Origin: Gymnorhina tibicen
Lineage: Eukaryota > Chordata > Aves > Passeriformes > Artamidae
DNA: 64,000 nucleotides
Assembly (NCBI GenBank): GCA_013399875.1
Contig: VXAZ01006396.1
Span: 960,047 to 1,024,046 of the forward strand
Direction of reading: 5' to 3'
Shown here: positions 12,080-26,096 of the stretch, piece by piece
How the letters are laid out: every line of letters starts with the position of its first letter
Numbering within the stretch: position 1 is the stretch's first letter
Made by a program: the position numbers and the translations under genes
The notes under the pieces: model-generated
Database searches by the model: none
What the model saw: the letters and a program-made list of their open reading frames with translations, nothing else
Told to the model about the DNA's origin: nothing

Positions 12080-13558
12080 ACCTTGCATAGGAAAGATGGG
12101 GTTTTCTCCAGACTCATCTACTAGCCAAATGAAGCAAGTCTTATTACTTCTAAATAAAAGCAATGGTTATTCTTCGTAAGTTAAAAAAAAAAAAATCAAT
12201 AACATTTCAAAAGGTTAACAAGTCATGCATGATCATGCCGTCTGTGATGCTGAGAGTGCTGTGACACGCTGCCTTCTACTCCCTGCTGACCCCATGTGTC
12301 AAAGAAGGATATGGCTGCTTTATGCTCCACCCTCACCAACACTGGTAATTAAACTGGGAAGCAAAACACATCCATCCATCCACACCTTCAAGTGTGAGTA
12401 ACTTGGCAGACTGGAAAATTCAAACTTTTCCTCTTGAAAAGAGAAACCAAAAGAGGTAAATGAAGACAACTTTGTCATCACTAACGAGACAAGAAACCAG
12501 ATTACCATGGGAAGATATCGTGGTAATTCATGGAACCTAAACATCAACATAACTTTTGGATTTCTGAGAACTACCAGCCTTTCTGCTTCAAGTTTGGGTG
12601 GTTTGTAGGGCGTTTTTTTGGTTTGGGGGGTTTTTTTTACAATTTTCCATGCAACAATCAGGTATGTTTCTTTATTATTTATTAGCTTCCTTTGCATGGA
12701 GAAGTTTTGCTACTGAAGTTTAAAACCCAGCATTTTCAAGTGGTTTTTATGTTACTATGAAATCATCAGCGTAATGACTACAACCTTTTCTTCTAAAAAT
12801 ACTTCATGCCTCTTTTACTGTTACTTGTAACAAGCTAGCAATGAAGCCAAGCTGCCCAATGGAAAAAAAAAATAAAGAGAGAAGACAACAACTTGTATTA
12901 CTGGAACACCTGCACACAGCTTGCACCCAAGGTAGACTTGAGTATCACAGCAGCTACTGCTCCTGCCTTGCTTTGAACAGGATGACAGACAACAGGATTG
13001 TCAATGTGCTGTTCAATGACCTGCATCAATCTTGAGAATAATTTACTGCTATATCAGACAGATCATTATGGATGAGTTGCGCGCTATCAATCAATCAATC
13101 GACTGTGTTGTTCCTGCATATTCCTGCATCTATCAACCAGAAGAGAGAGACATCCCTCAACATATTCTTGTTGCTCTCTGCCACCAATCTACAACGCTCA
13201 AGATAGGAAAAAATTATTAGCCCCACGGCCATAAAGTAGTAGCAATAGGCACAATTATCTCCTCTTACATACTCTAGCAGAAGAGACCTGGGTACAAAGA
13301 AAGAGAAAACTAAATAAAACAGAAAACATCCTCTACTGTTCCACTTAAGCTTATCTTGCCATCCAAAGTTGTTGAGTCTTCTCACCATCCCACTTTTAAA
13401 ATTGTATATATAGATAGATATATAATAATAGATATATATTTATAATATAAACCATCCAGTAGAGAAATTTAGTCTATTATTGCAAGGATTGTGGCAAAAA
13501 AAAAGAATTCACTGGCAGTATTTATATTATTTCCTCCCCTAGGAGGGAACTCACTTAC

Positions 13559-13592
13559 CTGTGAGCCTCACCTGAAGTTACTTATTTTGTAG
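13559..13592 (-). other. Candidate cryptic or poison exon on the sense strand
   Basis: On the minus strand an acceptor cctttctgatttcag (to 13593) precedes 34 nt that end CACAG|gtaagtgag (donor at 13553-13558). Both sites are close to consensus. All three frames contain a stop within the 34 nt and 34 is not a multiple of three, so inclusion would truncate the protein. No expression evidence is available; introns hold many such decoys. Confidence 0.2.
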
Positions 13593-14178
13593 CTGAAATC
13601 AGAAAGGTTTCCTGTAAGTTAGCTAAAGGTCCATTCTATACTTTTTTGGCTTGAAGGTATTGTGTAGTGGTGTTTTATTTTAAATACAAAAAGTACCCTT
13701 CAATAGCAGCTGCAGGAATAAGCCACATCCAGCCAGTGATAATTGTTATTAACACAAAAGTCAGTAGAAACTTCAGTGGAACTGGGAACTTTTATATTTG
13801 GAGACGCAGTAACAATTGATAACTCTAAGTAAACAAATGGCACTCTGCCTTTGTTTGCTTAAAGAGCAAACTTAAAATAGCTAAACAGTGGCAAAAACTT
13901 TAAAGTCAGGTGTTCTCTCTGTCAGAAAAATCACCTCACAAATATATGAGAAAATTAGTACCACTACAAGAAATGTTTGTTTCAATATTCAGAGAAGTTA
14001 ATGAATGTTAAGTGATAATGGTAGACAGCAGCAGTATGTAATTAGATTTCTAAACACATCTTACCAAATCACTTCTAAGCTAAAAGCATCACATGTTCTA
14101 TTAATTTTCATTGGTTATTGAGCATCTGTAACTGTCACCTCTAACAGGTGTTTGGTAATCTAACAGCTGCACAAAGTA

Positions 14179-14180
<2 letters not shown>

Positions 14181-14242
<62 letters not shown>
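14181..14242. repeat. 62-base A homopolymer
   Basis: An uninterrupted run of 62 A (T on the minus, gene-sense strand) lies between acaaagtact and gaatcacaatg. I see no recognisable retroposed body upstream and no matching target-site duplications. It could be an expanded mononucleotide repeat or the tail of a decayed insertion. Its exact length is likely to be unreliable in any assembly. The lysine- and phenylalanine-rich open frames across it are artefacts. Confidence 0.9.
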
Positions 14243-14244
<2 letters not shown>

Positions 14245-16639
14245 ATCACAATGTGCTTTCTCTAGCGCTGCTATCAACCTCTCAAGTCTACCACAATGCA
14301 GAACCTCTTTTCCTAAAGTCTGAAATGTAACCCTAGACTCGGTGTTGGGAGTGCCTTGCATTTAAGAGAGGTTGCCACTAACATCCAAAACCAGGACATC
14401 ACCAGAAAACACACTTGCCGTGCTAAATGAGGCTGCAGAAATGCTTTAAACATAAATGAATGTTTACAGCTGTAAGCATCGTGATCCAGAATAGTGCTTT
14501 ACCAACCGTGCCACCAAGACACAGTTTATGTCTTTTCTTTTTTCATGATCTGTATATCCAACAGTCTCATAACTCTGGTCCCTCCCTTTTCCATTACTTC
14601 CACTTTCTTCAGACAATGGCTTGTCTTCCTATTCATGATCCAGTCCATTTCCTAGCATGCTCAGGACTTCAGATAGAGAATTTGATGCAGTAGGCATCAG
14701 TTCCACATATCATCATCTAGCATCTGGAAAGCAACAGCAGGATAAACAGGCTAATATTTGAAGGAAGAAATTCTTCAAAGTAGATTCAATTTTTTGAGTG
14801 AGTCAGGTGAACTACATCTCTAGGTGCCTTGAGAAGAATTTTGAAATACTGGACTTTCTGTAGCCAGTTCGTAAAGACCTTCCTACTGATCCCAAGGAGC
14901 AAAGTCTGTGCCTTTTCAAAGTGCAAGAAACAGACTGTAAGACCATCTCAAAATAAGGATGTTCCAATTACTTTCTACTTAAAAGTAGAATTGATAGAGC
15001 CAAACAAATCTATTTAATACTTTGCTATTCCTGAATGAAAAGTCACTTTTCATGTAGCTTCCTCCTGACAGCTCAGAAATCGCACTGCAGACTGAATTAA
15101 CAGGTTTATACAGAGCTTCTACAGGAAGAGCTATCTTGAGAATGAAATTCTCCTCATCAAAAGAATCTACTGTTGCCTGTCTTTAAAGGAAATCAAAACA
15201 AATCTAAAGATAGTTGATTTGTGGACTAGAAAACACATAGGGCCTGCAGTAGCAGTGCCACATACATAACTCAGTCAATTCTGCAGCTACAGTGCCTGTG
15301 GTCTTTTGCAAAGTTGAGAGGTACCAAGAAAGGAATGAGATGAATAAATTGGTCACTATCTGATGACTGAACTGCTCAGAAGTCATACACAATCAGAAGA
15401 CATACACAATTTTTATTGACAATTTCCCCACAATTTGAAATGCTGCTGGTGATAGATGGTGGCTGGAGAGAAGACTCTGCAGTCCGCTTGATCTGTGAGA
15501 GTAGTGAGAATGTTGCCCTAGGTCTTTTCTTGACATAGAAAAGCAAGTGCTGGTTGATTTGTTTATTCCTGAGACTTAAACTCAGCTGTAAAACATATCC
15601 TTTTTGCCTTACATCCAGGCATTCCACAAGACTGTTTGACTTCAGGTAGAAAGCAAAATACTTCAGAATATCTTTTTGCCAAAGTAGCTGCATAAAAATA
15701 GTAAATCTATGACAGCAAGACCTAATCTGTAACCATCAGTAGTACCATCCACATGCATGAACCTTCAACAACAGGCTGGTCAAATCAGAACTGACTGGCT
15801 CCAGCCAAAGAAATAAAAAGGCTATTGTTTGGGTCAGACCGGTTTCAGTCCACAAAAAATGCATCTGATACTTGTATTCCCATAAACACATTTAAAGCAC
15901 ACGGATGGTTCTGGCTTTCTGTGTCCAAGGGCTCTTGGGCCTGGTCATTGCTACCTCAGGGACTAAGAACCACCTAATACTGTGTCATCAGACCAACCTA
16001 ACACTTGACAAGCATGTCTGATTAATGCTTGATTTTTCATTGTTAGAAGACATCCTTATTAGTAGTTGAGGATAAGTAAAAGCTCAGAGCTTTCATTTTC
16101 AACTGGCATCTCAGTCTCTCCATATATTCCTGTCACAGCCATGCCCAACTCTTCCTAAAAGTGGAGTGTTGCAACTTCCTCCTACCACAGAAGGAGGCTG
16201 ACTGAAGAAGGTAAAAGTCTCTCAGAGCAAATCATGATATGCAGACCAGACAGAATGTTATGCCCTATCCAAGTATTACAGATCTACAAAACTCTCTCAA
16301 ATTATGGCACTGAATGTAGAGTATGCAGATGATATCAAGAGCAGCACAGAAGTCTAACCAAATAAGAATTCCACTGTAACAGTGGTGTTACTCCACTTAT
16401 CCCATAAGCAAATGCTAACACCTCTCATCACTTCAGCCACATACTTAGCAGGGGAATCACTAAAGCTGCCAAGCACAAAGTCTGGTGTTTCTCAGGTTTA
16501 CCTCTGATGTTCAGCAGGAATCACTTCAGAAGTCCAAAGTACAGGACCGAAAGGATTAAGAGTACTTACCTGAGATACAACTGTTATTGAAGCAATCAAG
16601 ACAATAGAAAAAATCCCACTGAATTTAGATGGATGTTTT

Positions 16640-16658
16640 ACACACACACACACACACA
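16640..16658. repeat. Short AC microsatellite
   Basis: About nine AC dinucleotides. It produces a Cys-Val run in a minus-strand open frame that is not a real gene. Confidence 0.8.
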
Positions 16659-19600
16659 GAGTGAAGCCACATTCTTGCACTCCAGTATGGATGTTGCATG
16701 CACTTGGTATGAAGACTGTCATCAGTCTGGAAAAACCACAGGAATATAGATCAGACAAATCAGTACAGTCATAAAGATGATATCTGTGACACAGCAGAAG
16801 ATGTTCTCTGGCAAAGATTACTCCAATTCCAGCCAGCATCTGAGATTAACTCTGACCATTTTTGGCCACAAATCAAACATGAGAGATATAGGAACTACAT
16901 AGATGCCCAATGGAATTGAGAAAAAAACCATCTTTGATCTCAAGGGCCTGGATAAACCTACATACACATGCTGGGTGTACACATGAACAAAGAAGTGAAG
17001 GAGAAATCAGTGTAGTTTCAAACAAAAGCTTACGGCATGCTATCTAAAAAAGAAAGATGAATTGACAAACTACCCAAAAAGATGCAATAAAAGGAATGTA
17101 TATTGCTAACAGGAAAAATTACAGAACTTCAGGTTTTTTATACAAAGTGACAGCCTGATCCTATAAAGAGACATAAACCATGTCTAAAAAAAATATTAGT
17201 TTTTCAGTATCTTCCTGAAATGAAGGTAAAGGGGTTTTCCTTCCTAATCCATGCTGTCATTGCAGCCACAGCCCCATATAGCCTCATCTCTAGTGCCAGC
17301 ATGAAATGATGGGATTCCACAGGTCCACTTTCAGTAGGAGGGGAACCTGACAGCACAGGTGACACAGGTACCAACACAGGCTGTGGTACTGCACTTTATT
17401 CAGTATTGCACCCCATTCTGATTTTCATGAATGGGTTCCTGTTAGAGCACTAGAATTTAACATGTTCGCAAATGACACGTGTCCAAATGACCACCTGAAT
17501 TCTCCTTATTTCCTGGAGGTCACTTAGAGCTATAGAACAGAGCATGTAATCACCGACATGAATTCTCTGCCTAGCTTTGTAACAGGATGCAAGTACAATG
17601 GCTCTCACATTGGCCGCACACACCTCGCCACTGTTTAACACCTGACACCCACAGGGCTTGCTGCAGGGATGAGCTGCACCAGGACGGTTTGCAGCTGAGA
17701 AAGGCCTCAAATCTTAACGTAGTTTAAAAACATTCTGCAGAGATTAAATGCACGCAAAATGCTTTTGCATTTTATATGAACAGAAATAAGCAAAGAAAAA
17801 AACCCAAAACAAACCAAAGGGCTGTTCTGTTTCATTACAATTTCTCAGATTAGCAGAATTCCTCTCAAAAAAAATTTATTTATTCCATGAAATGTCTGTA
17901 CCTGCACAGACATAGAGATAGAAATAGTCTGATCAGTGTGCAACTTTTATAATACTGAATAGCAGGCAATGTTATGTGCAACACATAGCTGAACGGGTGG
18001 ATGGAATTGATTTTATAAAGGAGTAACAAGCAAAATAGTCCAAAATATTAACTGATAAACACATGCTGGGGTGGAAACAACCTATTATAAAATTACTGTA
18101 AAGATCCTCAAACTGTTCAAGGGAGAAAAAAGTCCAATTTTCCACATAACCTGAGAGCACAGAGTTTTCTGATTATAAGATCCAAGGAACCTGTAAACCC
18201 AAGGCTCTAATTTTCTTATGGCGACTGCGTAATATTTTGCAAAGTAAAATTGACTGAGATGGAAGCTATTTTGCATGGTACAGTGGCGATGGCTAACAAA
18301 TGAGAGTTTTGTGGGCTGAATGTTAGTCCCCTGCCTCATCTGCCACCCCTAATGACAGCAGCCACCTGCTGTTTTATTGTCACAGCTGGAGCCGGTTCAC
18401 ACTCCTTGGTGCTGAGCTCTGCCCATGAGCGCCAAGCTCTCGCCTCGCCTCATTACTTTGATGAACTTTTTATGGTCAGCACCCATGAAGACCTCATCTA
18501 GGACTATACAACCTAGATCGGCTTCAGGGAGTGCTTCCAGCTAGCATGAGGTGATAATACACAGTGACACCACGGCTGCTACTGCCTGTCACTTAGGCAA
18601 GTCGCTATAGTTCTGGCTCTACAGGGCCCTCAACAGGTAAAATGCCATGAAATTCTCCTTTACAAGAAAGTTCACTCTCTTTCTTTTCACATTGCAATAC
18701 AGAGAGATCATATCCCGCTACCAACATTTAGCTTTTCAAAGATAGATATTGCAATAAAAAATGTATCATGCTGTTTACTGCATATAACTACAGACAAGAA
18801 ATCTCTACATTCCTTGAACATAACCCTGTTGCCTTCCTAAAAAAAAGAAAGCAATCATGAAAACCATATTAAGGCTTGATTAACACCCACAAATAGGGAA
18901 ATAAAATAATTACATGTATATTGCAAGAGAAGAACCATTTTAACTCAAAAGAGCAAAAAGCACAGAAACAAAAGTCAAGCCAGTCAAATCAAATTATTAC
19001 GCAAATGAATTCACAGTGGAGAATGATACATATTACTTCCCTCTCACCTAAAAAACCCCACACACTTAAACATCTATTAGATATGATACTTTCTGAAATC
19101 AAGATAACAACAAAGCAAAGCCTTTTATATCTTTTTTCTTAATCAGAACAGTCTGTTACTATTTTCTGCTAGTTTAAAAGCAAATAGAATCACCCTTTCC
19201 TTTTCAATTTTTTTTGTACTAACAAACACTCCAAATCTCCTGAGCCTGTATACAATTTTAAACTTCATCAGAAATTCTTTTATTGACGCATTTAGAGCAA
19301 ACTGTTTTATGCTTGATCACTGAAATTTAACCCCAGGTTTACTTTCAGCAGTAGAATAATTATTTTGGTGTCAACAGAGCTTTACATTTGCCCATATTTA
19401 CATATATCATTAAGACTAATATATGTCCTATTAATAATAATTCCATTAACATTCTGAAATCATCAAATAACATTCTGACTTTTGAATGGCTGTAGGCTAT
19501 TATAAGCCTAAAAACCAGAACATTTTCAGTATTCATTGTGTAGCAATCCAGCTGATCAGTTTTGACAAATTCATGCAATGTTATAAGCCATTAAACTTCA

Positions 19601-21619
19601 TTTAGTTTCACTTAAAAATTCCACCTAAAAATAAAAAGCAACTGTCTTTTTTGTACAAGACAGTATGACTTCCAGCAGTTACCAGCTCCCAGGATCCTCC
19701 AAAAAGAAACTGCTGGAGTTTTTGTTTCTTTTATTGAAATGTTTTAAAATTTATCGAGGAGTTTTTGAAATAATGTTTTTGAAACCACTGACCTAGCAGG
19801 AGTTGAAAATCTCTACGATGTTACAGTGCAATTTAGCTCCTCTTGGCAAGGGACAGTGCTGCAGAGACACTGTGCTTCACATAAGACCCCTACAACAGAT
19901 GGAAACTTAAAAATGTGTTGCTGAGTGGGGGCTATGTTTGCTGCATTTCTGAGAATTTACTTATGCACGCCCTTCTCTATTAGTGCTTTTTAAGTTTGAC
20001 CTAAACTGCAGTTGAAGAGACAGAAGAAAATAATGATGCAACAAAGGTTTCTATTGTGCTAAAAACTGAGCACCACCCAGACAGTCCTGAAGGTATTCAA
20101 GAGACCTCAAGAACACACAGAACCTTGCATAATGAGGGCCTAAAATGTATGAGCAATGCCAAGTATAAACAACGCAAATTTCTCTACCACTACAATTTCC
20201 ACAAGCTTGTCTTCTGCACAAGTTCAAGAGAACTTCTTGTGAAGCACAGTGACAGCTAGATCACATCCTTTGGAGAATCCAACACATAAGAGCAAATTGT
20301 TTTTAGAAGGAAAAGGAATTCCCTTCTTTTGACTAGATCACATATTTGTCAAGTGCATAATTTGTAGGACTCATTTTGTACCCTTAAAAATAAAACATCA
20401 GAAATGCAGCTTGACCAGTGCAGGGTAAGACATGAAATGGACAAACTGCCTCAGTGGAACAATTAATGGTTTCAACAGAACAATCTCATAAATGGTGCCA
20501 GTAATTAAATAACAATAGCTGAGAGATTTACTCCTTTTTTCTTTTTAAGCAGAAGCGTGTCAGCAGTGGTATGCCTATTGCATGCTTTGTGATATGGCAC
20601 ACTGAAATTATTTAAAAAGTTTCAAGCTTTTTTTTTTTATCAAACTCGAATTCACAGAGAAAATGTTCTAAAACAACAATTAGCTAGGTATTTATTTTTG
20701 TGTTATAAAGGAATTTGTTAAAGGATGCATAGCTATCCAGACTAGCTATATTTGCTCTCCGTCTTACAAGAAAGTAGCCTGCATACACATATAAATATTT
20801 GGAAATACGTTTCCTTTGTAGCATTGGTTTGCCTTGGCATTATGACCATGTTTCAGACTTCAATTCTAAAATATAACTTCAATTTACCCAGCACTTACAG
20901 TTCACTGGTCTGTAATTCTTAATATCCCTCTATTTTCCACCAATTTTAATTTTAGTCACTGTTATTTAAAGTTCATTTTCCATGCCCTTTCAATTGTGAT
21001 TTTTTTCCAACGTGACAACGAACTTAAGTGTCATTTCTGATGGTGACTTTCATTGGAATACAAAGGAGCCAAACTTTTTAAAAGAGTAGTTACAAAAAAT
21101 TATCAGACAGTAACAAGTTGTGGTCAGTATGAAGATGAGCTGCATGTGAACAGACAGTCTGGAGGTGATGGGATTTGTATCCAATTACTAATCCCCTGAG
21201 CTATTCAGCTCTCTGAACAATAAATTTCTATAAGCTGATCCCTTAACCCATCACCAGCTGGTCATGCTACTGCATTCCAACATTAATGACGAAAAGGGAA
21301 ACACCTTGCACTTTCTATTTAAATCTACACAATACAGGATACCCATGTTGGAAAGTCCCCAGACCTCTTTTCTCATCTAATGAATCCTACAAAAACAGGA
21401 ATAGGTATATAAAATTGTTTGGCTTAACATTAATATTCTGTCTTCTCTACTTAACGCCAAGCACACAAAGAAGCTTTCAATGTACATATTTTTCCTAGCA
21501 CTGAATAGAAATAAACGTCGATCCAAAAAAATGGCTAAACTTCTACGCCTGCTGTTAAAGAATAAGATACCTGTCTGAAGGATATCGGAGACATTGTTGA
21601 GGAACTGCTCACCCTTTAA

Positions 21620-21850
21620 AAAAATATTACCTCTGTAATGCTGCCAGTGCCAGTGTCAGGCTGGGCAATTAGCCAATTAAGTGTGAATAAGAACTGCCAA
21701 GAAACTATTTTATTTTAGCCTCAGAATATTTGTGTATCTGTGAGCTGGTGTGTTTGTGTTCATGCATCAGCGGAATCTGGTTGTTTGTGCCAGGTTTTCT
21801 TATCGCACTTTTCTGCCTCCTTGAACCTGCACATTCCTGCAATACAAAAT
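21620..21850. promoter_or_regulatory. Candidate non-coding regulatory segment
   Basis: This complex, low-repeat segment contains gggcaattagccaattaag, which combines a homeodomain core with a CCAAT box, plus TG-rich and CCTG motifs. It has no open coding frame with splice sites. It is called only on motif density and sequence complexity. Confidence 0.15.
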
Positions 21851-22293
21851 GGACATGTGTCTGCTGATAATGTCAACATACTTAGGTTCAGAAGGAGAGA
21901 TTTTGTATAACTAGATCTTTGTGTTCATTACCTGACCCTGTCTGCTTACACAAGGCTAGAAGAGCGCAAGAATCCAATACTGCAAGCACCTCTAGGAGAC
22001 ATTAAAAGACAACAGATGTGAAAGAAATTAGCATCGATTACAATATCCCTGGCCAAACACTCTCCTAGAAATCCCATTTTAACATGTCATCTGAAAGAAA
22101 TTCTCACTTCTCAAAGCAGACTGGATTCAATGGGGTGCTGAGAGTATCCTGTTATCTCCTTAATTTAGATCTCATTATGCTTTAGACTGCTACACATCCA
22201 TCTAGGAAATTCCACTTGGAAATATGGGTACAAAATACATCTCAAGCACTCTGACAAGGGCTACAGCATAGAAAGCCTGAAGACATAACCAGA

Positions 22294-22345
22294 TTTCTAT
22301 TTTTTTCTCTTTTTCTGCATTTTTTCTTTTTTTCATTTTTTTCAG
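22294..22345 (+). other. Long pyrimidine tract ending in a consensus AG
   Basis: About 50 bases of almost pure T/C end ttttttcag at 22345, a near-ideal plus-strand splice acceptor. The first good donor is only 20 nt downstream (GATG|gtatgc at 22366), and no open frame or product is recognised. It is antisense to the host gene. It may be a decoy, a simple T-rich repeat, or an acceptor used by an antisense transcript. Confidence 0.35.
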
Positions 22346-22860
22346 GACGGAAAGTGGGAAAGATGGTATGCAGACCTACCAACTGCAAGCCTTTTTCTTA
22401 ATTCAATCACAAAAGTACAGTCATTCCAAATATAGATCCTTCAACAGTTGTGTTACAACCATTCAAAATTAAAACCAATGCAAAAAACAATATACACAAT
22501 TTACAAATCAAAACTGAGCAGTGCCAAGTACAAACAGAAGTATGAAAAACCCTTTCATAATGTTTCAGAACACAGATATTACCTGGCATTGAAGTTACCT
22601 TCTTGGATACCTATTAGAGAATTTCACAAATCTTAACAGTACTGACAACTCGTTCAGAATTTACCATCAGTTATACTAAAAACACATCCTACTTTTCAAG
22701 ACATGTTTAAATAGGCTTGATGAAAATTAGTATATGTTGTAAAATTGTGAGTACGTTTACTTACTTATTTAAAGGCCAGTCAAAGTAATTACCCAATATT
22801 GCTGCCTCTAATCAGGGATTACAGAGGAAGGTTGGGTACGAGATAGTAAAAATGTCAGTG

Positions 22861-22935
22861 ATCACAGAATCACAGAATATGCCGAGTTGGAAAGGATCCT
22901 AAAAGCCTTCAAACTCACAGTCTCTTTTATCACAG
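22861..22935 (-). mobile_element. CR1 LINE 3' end fragment
   Basis: The sequence begins atcacagaatcacagaat and continues with the phrase gccgagttggaaaggatcc. This is the reverse complement of the bird CR1 3' tail, which ends in repeated ATTCTGTGA. The element is therefore on the minus strand with its 3' end at 22861. Similarity fades after about 75 bp; faint CR1-like traces may run towards 23.0 kb, so the right edge is uncertain. This is one of the two best clues that the host is a bird. Confidence 0.8.
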
Positions 22936-24760
22936 CATGACATACATGAAGTTGTGTGACAACCGTCCTTACACGAGGATTCACAGCCGAACCTACTATT
23001 TTCTAGTTAAGTCCCACCAGTCTGGAAAAGAGGAACACCATGCTAGGTACAGCACAAGTTAACCCCTGGATTGGTCAAAACATGCAACAATTGTTGTGCC
23101 TAAGGGTGAAGCTGGTACACCAGTACACCATGACACACTGAAGATTCAGCTAACTGGATTTTCCATGTCCCCAGTAGCTGTGCTGTGGAGAAACCTGCCT
23201 GCAGGAGGGCCAACCTTACTGCTCAAGAACTCCACCCGATAAGAACTGTTTTTTCATAAATGTTATCAACTTTTCCACGGATCCCCTCAGCTGGAGATGT
23301 TTAGAAATGGGATGCATCAGCACCTCACTCTTCCCTCTTCCAGGACATAACTATGAGTAGAGAAGGGACCGACATAACCTACACATATTTGCCCTTGCTT
23401 TTCATACACTCCGTGACAAAGGGAAAGTAGGGCTAGCAGGCAGTCATTGACAGAAGTGAACAAGCAAATTCTTTCGAGTATTTTTCAGGTTAAAATGGAA
23501 TTTCCTTTTTCAGCATTCTTCTTATGTTTTGCTATGTACATCTGTAGCTCTTACATTTGCAGTTGACAAAGGATTCTGCTTTTTCCTATCAGTTTGGTAA
23601 GCACAAACGTAGCATTCCTTCTTACCTTTTTGTAGATGCATCACTAAAAATTGTATCGTAAAGCATTCAGAAATGACGTTTTTCATTCCAGCAACAAGAC
23701 AAATGAAACTGAAAATATTAATTTTTAAATTATTTTAAAATACATTTTTTAAAACTTTTTATTTCCAATATATCTCTAAATTAATGCAAGCCTACTTTCT
23801 CCCAAGAAGAGAGCAAACAAGTGTAGGTTTCACTACAGTACATATGATCTAGATAACAAGGTCTAATCATAACATATTTATCACCATCTAGCATTTGGCT
23901 TGTATATGATGTCCACAGGCACTTGTAGTGATAGCTGTCAAACTGCATTCTTTTTCTGGCATAAAAGAGCATAATAACAAGGACAAGCAATGGAGTGCAG
24001 TACAGAGTAACAACACAGCCTGGAATTTAGCCCATAGTAAAGAAACCGTCAAATTCATTATCAACCTCAATGATGGAGGTTCATGCATACAGTGGCAGAA
24101 TGTTTCAGAAGTCACTAAGCTTGTTTCTGCTAAAGATGCTAAAAAATGTTTCAGTAAAATGGTACAATTTTCCCCTCCTTTCTTTTTCACCAGATCAGGT
24201 ATGAGAAAGTCTTAGTTAAACTAAGCATGTTCCTTCAGAAGGTCTAAAAATGCATGGCCCCCCTGCTCAGATTTCAACTGCTTGTTTCAACAGTATATGG
24301 TCCATCAGTGCATGAGTAAGTCAAACCACTCCTGTTTAAACTGGAGGTTCACCTCTCCTTGACAGGCAAATGACAAAGCTCATGCATCATTCAGAAATGT
24401 CTTAGGTTATTGATGGTGCAGAGAAAGGCTCCTATCCTTTACAACATTTCTGAAGAACAGAGGCCACAGATGGAAAAAAACATACTAAGATTCACCTGTC
24501 TTCCTCAGATCACACTTTCCTTAATTTGTTTTTAATAGATTATTAAATGTATTTATAAGTCAAGTTCCTGACAAACGGCTGTTTCCCCATCCATAACATC
24601 TGTGGTGAATGCTTAACAGGTAAAAAATATATAGTCCTTTTCTGAAACAACAAAGTCCCAAACCAACCTTGCCAGCACCTTACACAGCTAACAATTTCAC
24701 CATGGTCCAAAAGCCAAAGTCACTAACTCCATTAGTTCCCAGGGAAGTAATGCATGTTTG

Positions 24761-24761
24761 N
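24761..24761. other. Single ambiguous base (N)
   Basis: One N in otherwise called sequence. It does not fall in any called gene. Confidence 0.95.
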
Positions 24762-26096
24762 AATCAGGTGATATGGTACCCAAAGTCAGTTTTATCCTTC
24801 TGTAGTTGCATAGCAGGAAACTGAAAAATGGAAAACACTAATCCTAAAAATCAGAGGATGGCATGTCAGACAGAACACATCGCAATTCTGAGCTGTATAA
24901 ACAGAGACAAGTTAAAGGGCATCTAATCTTTAAATTCTCTAAATTAGTTACACTAAATCCTATACTAGTTAGACTGTTACAGTAAATCCTTAAAATAAAT
25001 ATTATTTAGCAAAGGCCATGACAACTCGTGCCGTATTTGTAAACCTCTGGCCACCTGGAACAGGATCAAACTCATTTAGTATTCCTGAAAGCCTGTTCTA
25101 AAAAGTAAGCTTTGTATTATTTGTATTATATGCATACACGAGGAATATGCTCACCTGAAGGGCTATTCATAAACAAACATGTAGGCACCTATGGCAGTGA
25201 CCACCCCCAAATTCATTTTTCATCTTTACAGTTAACAAATACTTCTGATTACTCAATACATATGTACATATGGATGCAAAATTATATATTGATTAGTTTA
25301 GCTTTTAGCATAACATATGAATCTATTGGATTTCTCCAGAGTAACAGATAACATTTTTAAAAAATTATACCAATAGACCATTAGCATTACGAGTGAATTT
25401 ATTTTCCCCAACAGTGCTAAAGATATGCAAAATTTTCATTTTTCAGAGTTGCATAGTAAATGATTAACACAAGCTCTGCTCATTATCTTGCTTAACAAAA
25501 CTTCTCTAAAAACAAATAAATCAAAAATGCCTCTAACATTCCTGAATAAATAAATTACAGACCTGTTCAGTGGCAGCAATGATATTTTAAAAAGCTTGTG
25601 CAAGCTCATTGTACAATTTTATTACAAAACTGCAATTTATAATAAAACTGTCCACTTTTTTGTATTTTTTACCCAGTTTTATTCAAAGAAGTAGCTTTTG
25701 TGATCCAAGAAATTTTTTTAAAAGCTTCATATCTAGGAACATCAGGCCCATATTCCAGTGTTACAACACACAAATTATGATATGAGGAGAAATCTTACTG
25801 CCTGTTTTACAATGGGATTTGTAAGAACTGCAGTCAGAATGAAAGAATTACTATCTAATACAAGATTCCCATCACTCTGAATGCATACTTATATTTTTTT
25901 TTAGAAAAACATTTCTTGTCTCAGACTTTAGAATTATTTTTCTTTCATTATATGTGGACACTGAAGTCAGTCTGGAAGTAAAACACTACATTTGCCATTC
26001 TTGCTGGAAAAAATAGTGAAACAAGGAATGTCCAGTTTTAAAGATTCAGTGAATTGCCTTCCTACCTCAGTCCTCATGTTCAAAGGAAAAACTTAC

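Larger units (their letters stand above)
6442..22860 (-). other. Intron 5' of the zinc-finger exon, first part
   Basis: This is AT-rich intronic DNA upstream of the exon in transcript direction. It holds an octamer/homeobox-rich segment (7381-7620), an ACCA run (8792-8812), an 89-bp tandem duplication (11902-12079), a 62-base A run (14181-14242), a short AC run (16640-16658), an enhancer-like segment (21620-21850) and a long pyrimidine tract (22294-22343). Most open frames are under about 125 codons and show no family signature. A moderately GC-rich patch at 18340-18640 is full of stops in every frame. Confidence 0.5.

Noticed and set aside
11809..12117. 102-codon minus-strand frame over the tandem duplication
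   Set aside because: The 89-bp period is not a multiple of three, so the two units are read in different frames.
14148..14361. Poly-lysine and poly-phenylalanine frames
   Set aside because: Direct products of the 62-base A run.
18340..18640. Possible decayed coding sequence with phrase HYFDELFMVSTHEDL
   Set aside because: Frequent stops in every frame and no parent gene recognised; too weak to call a pseudogene.
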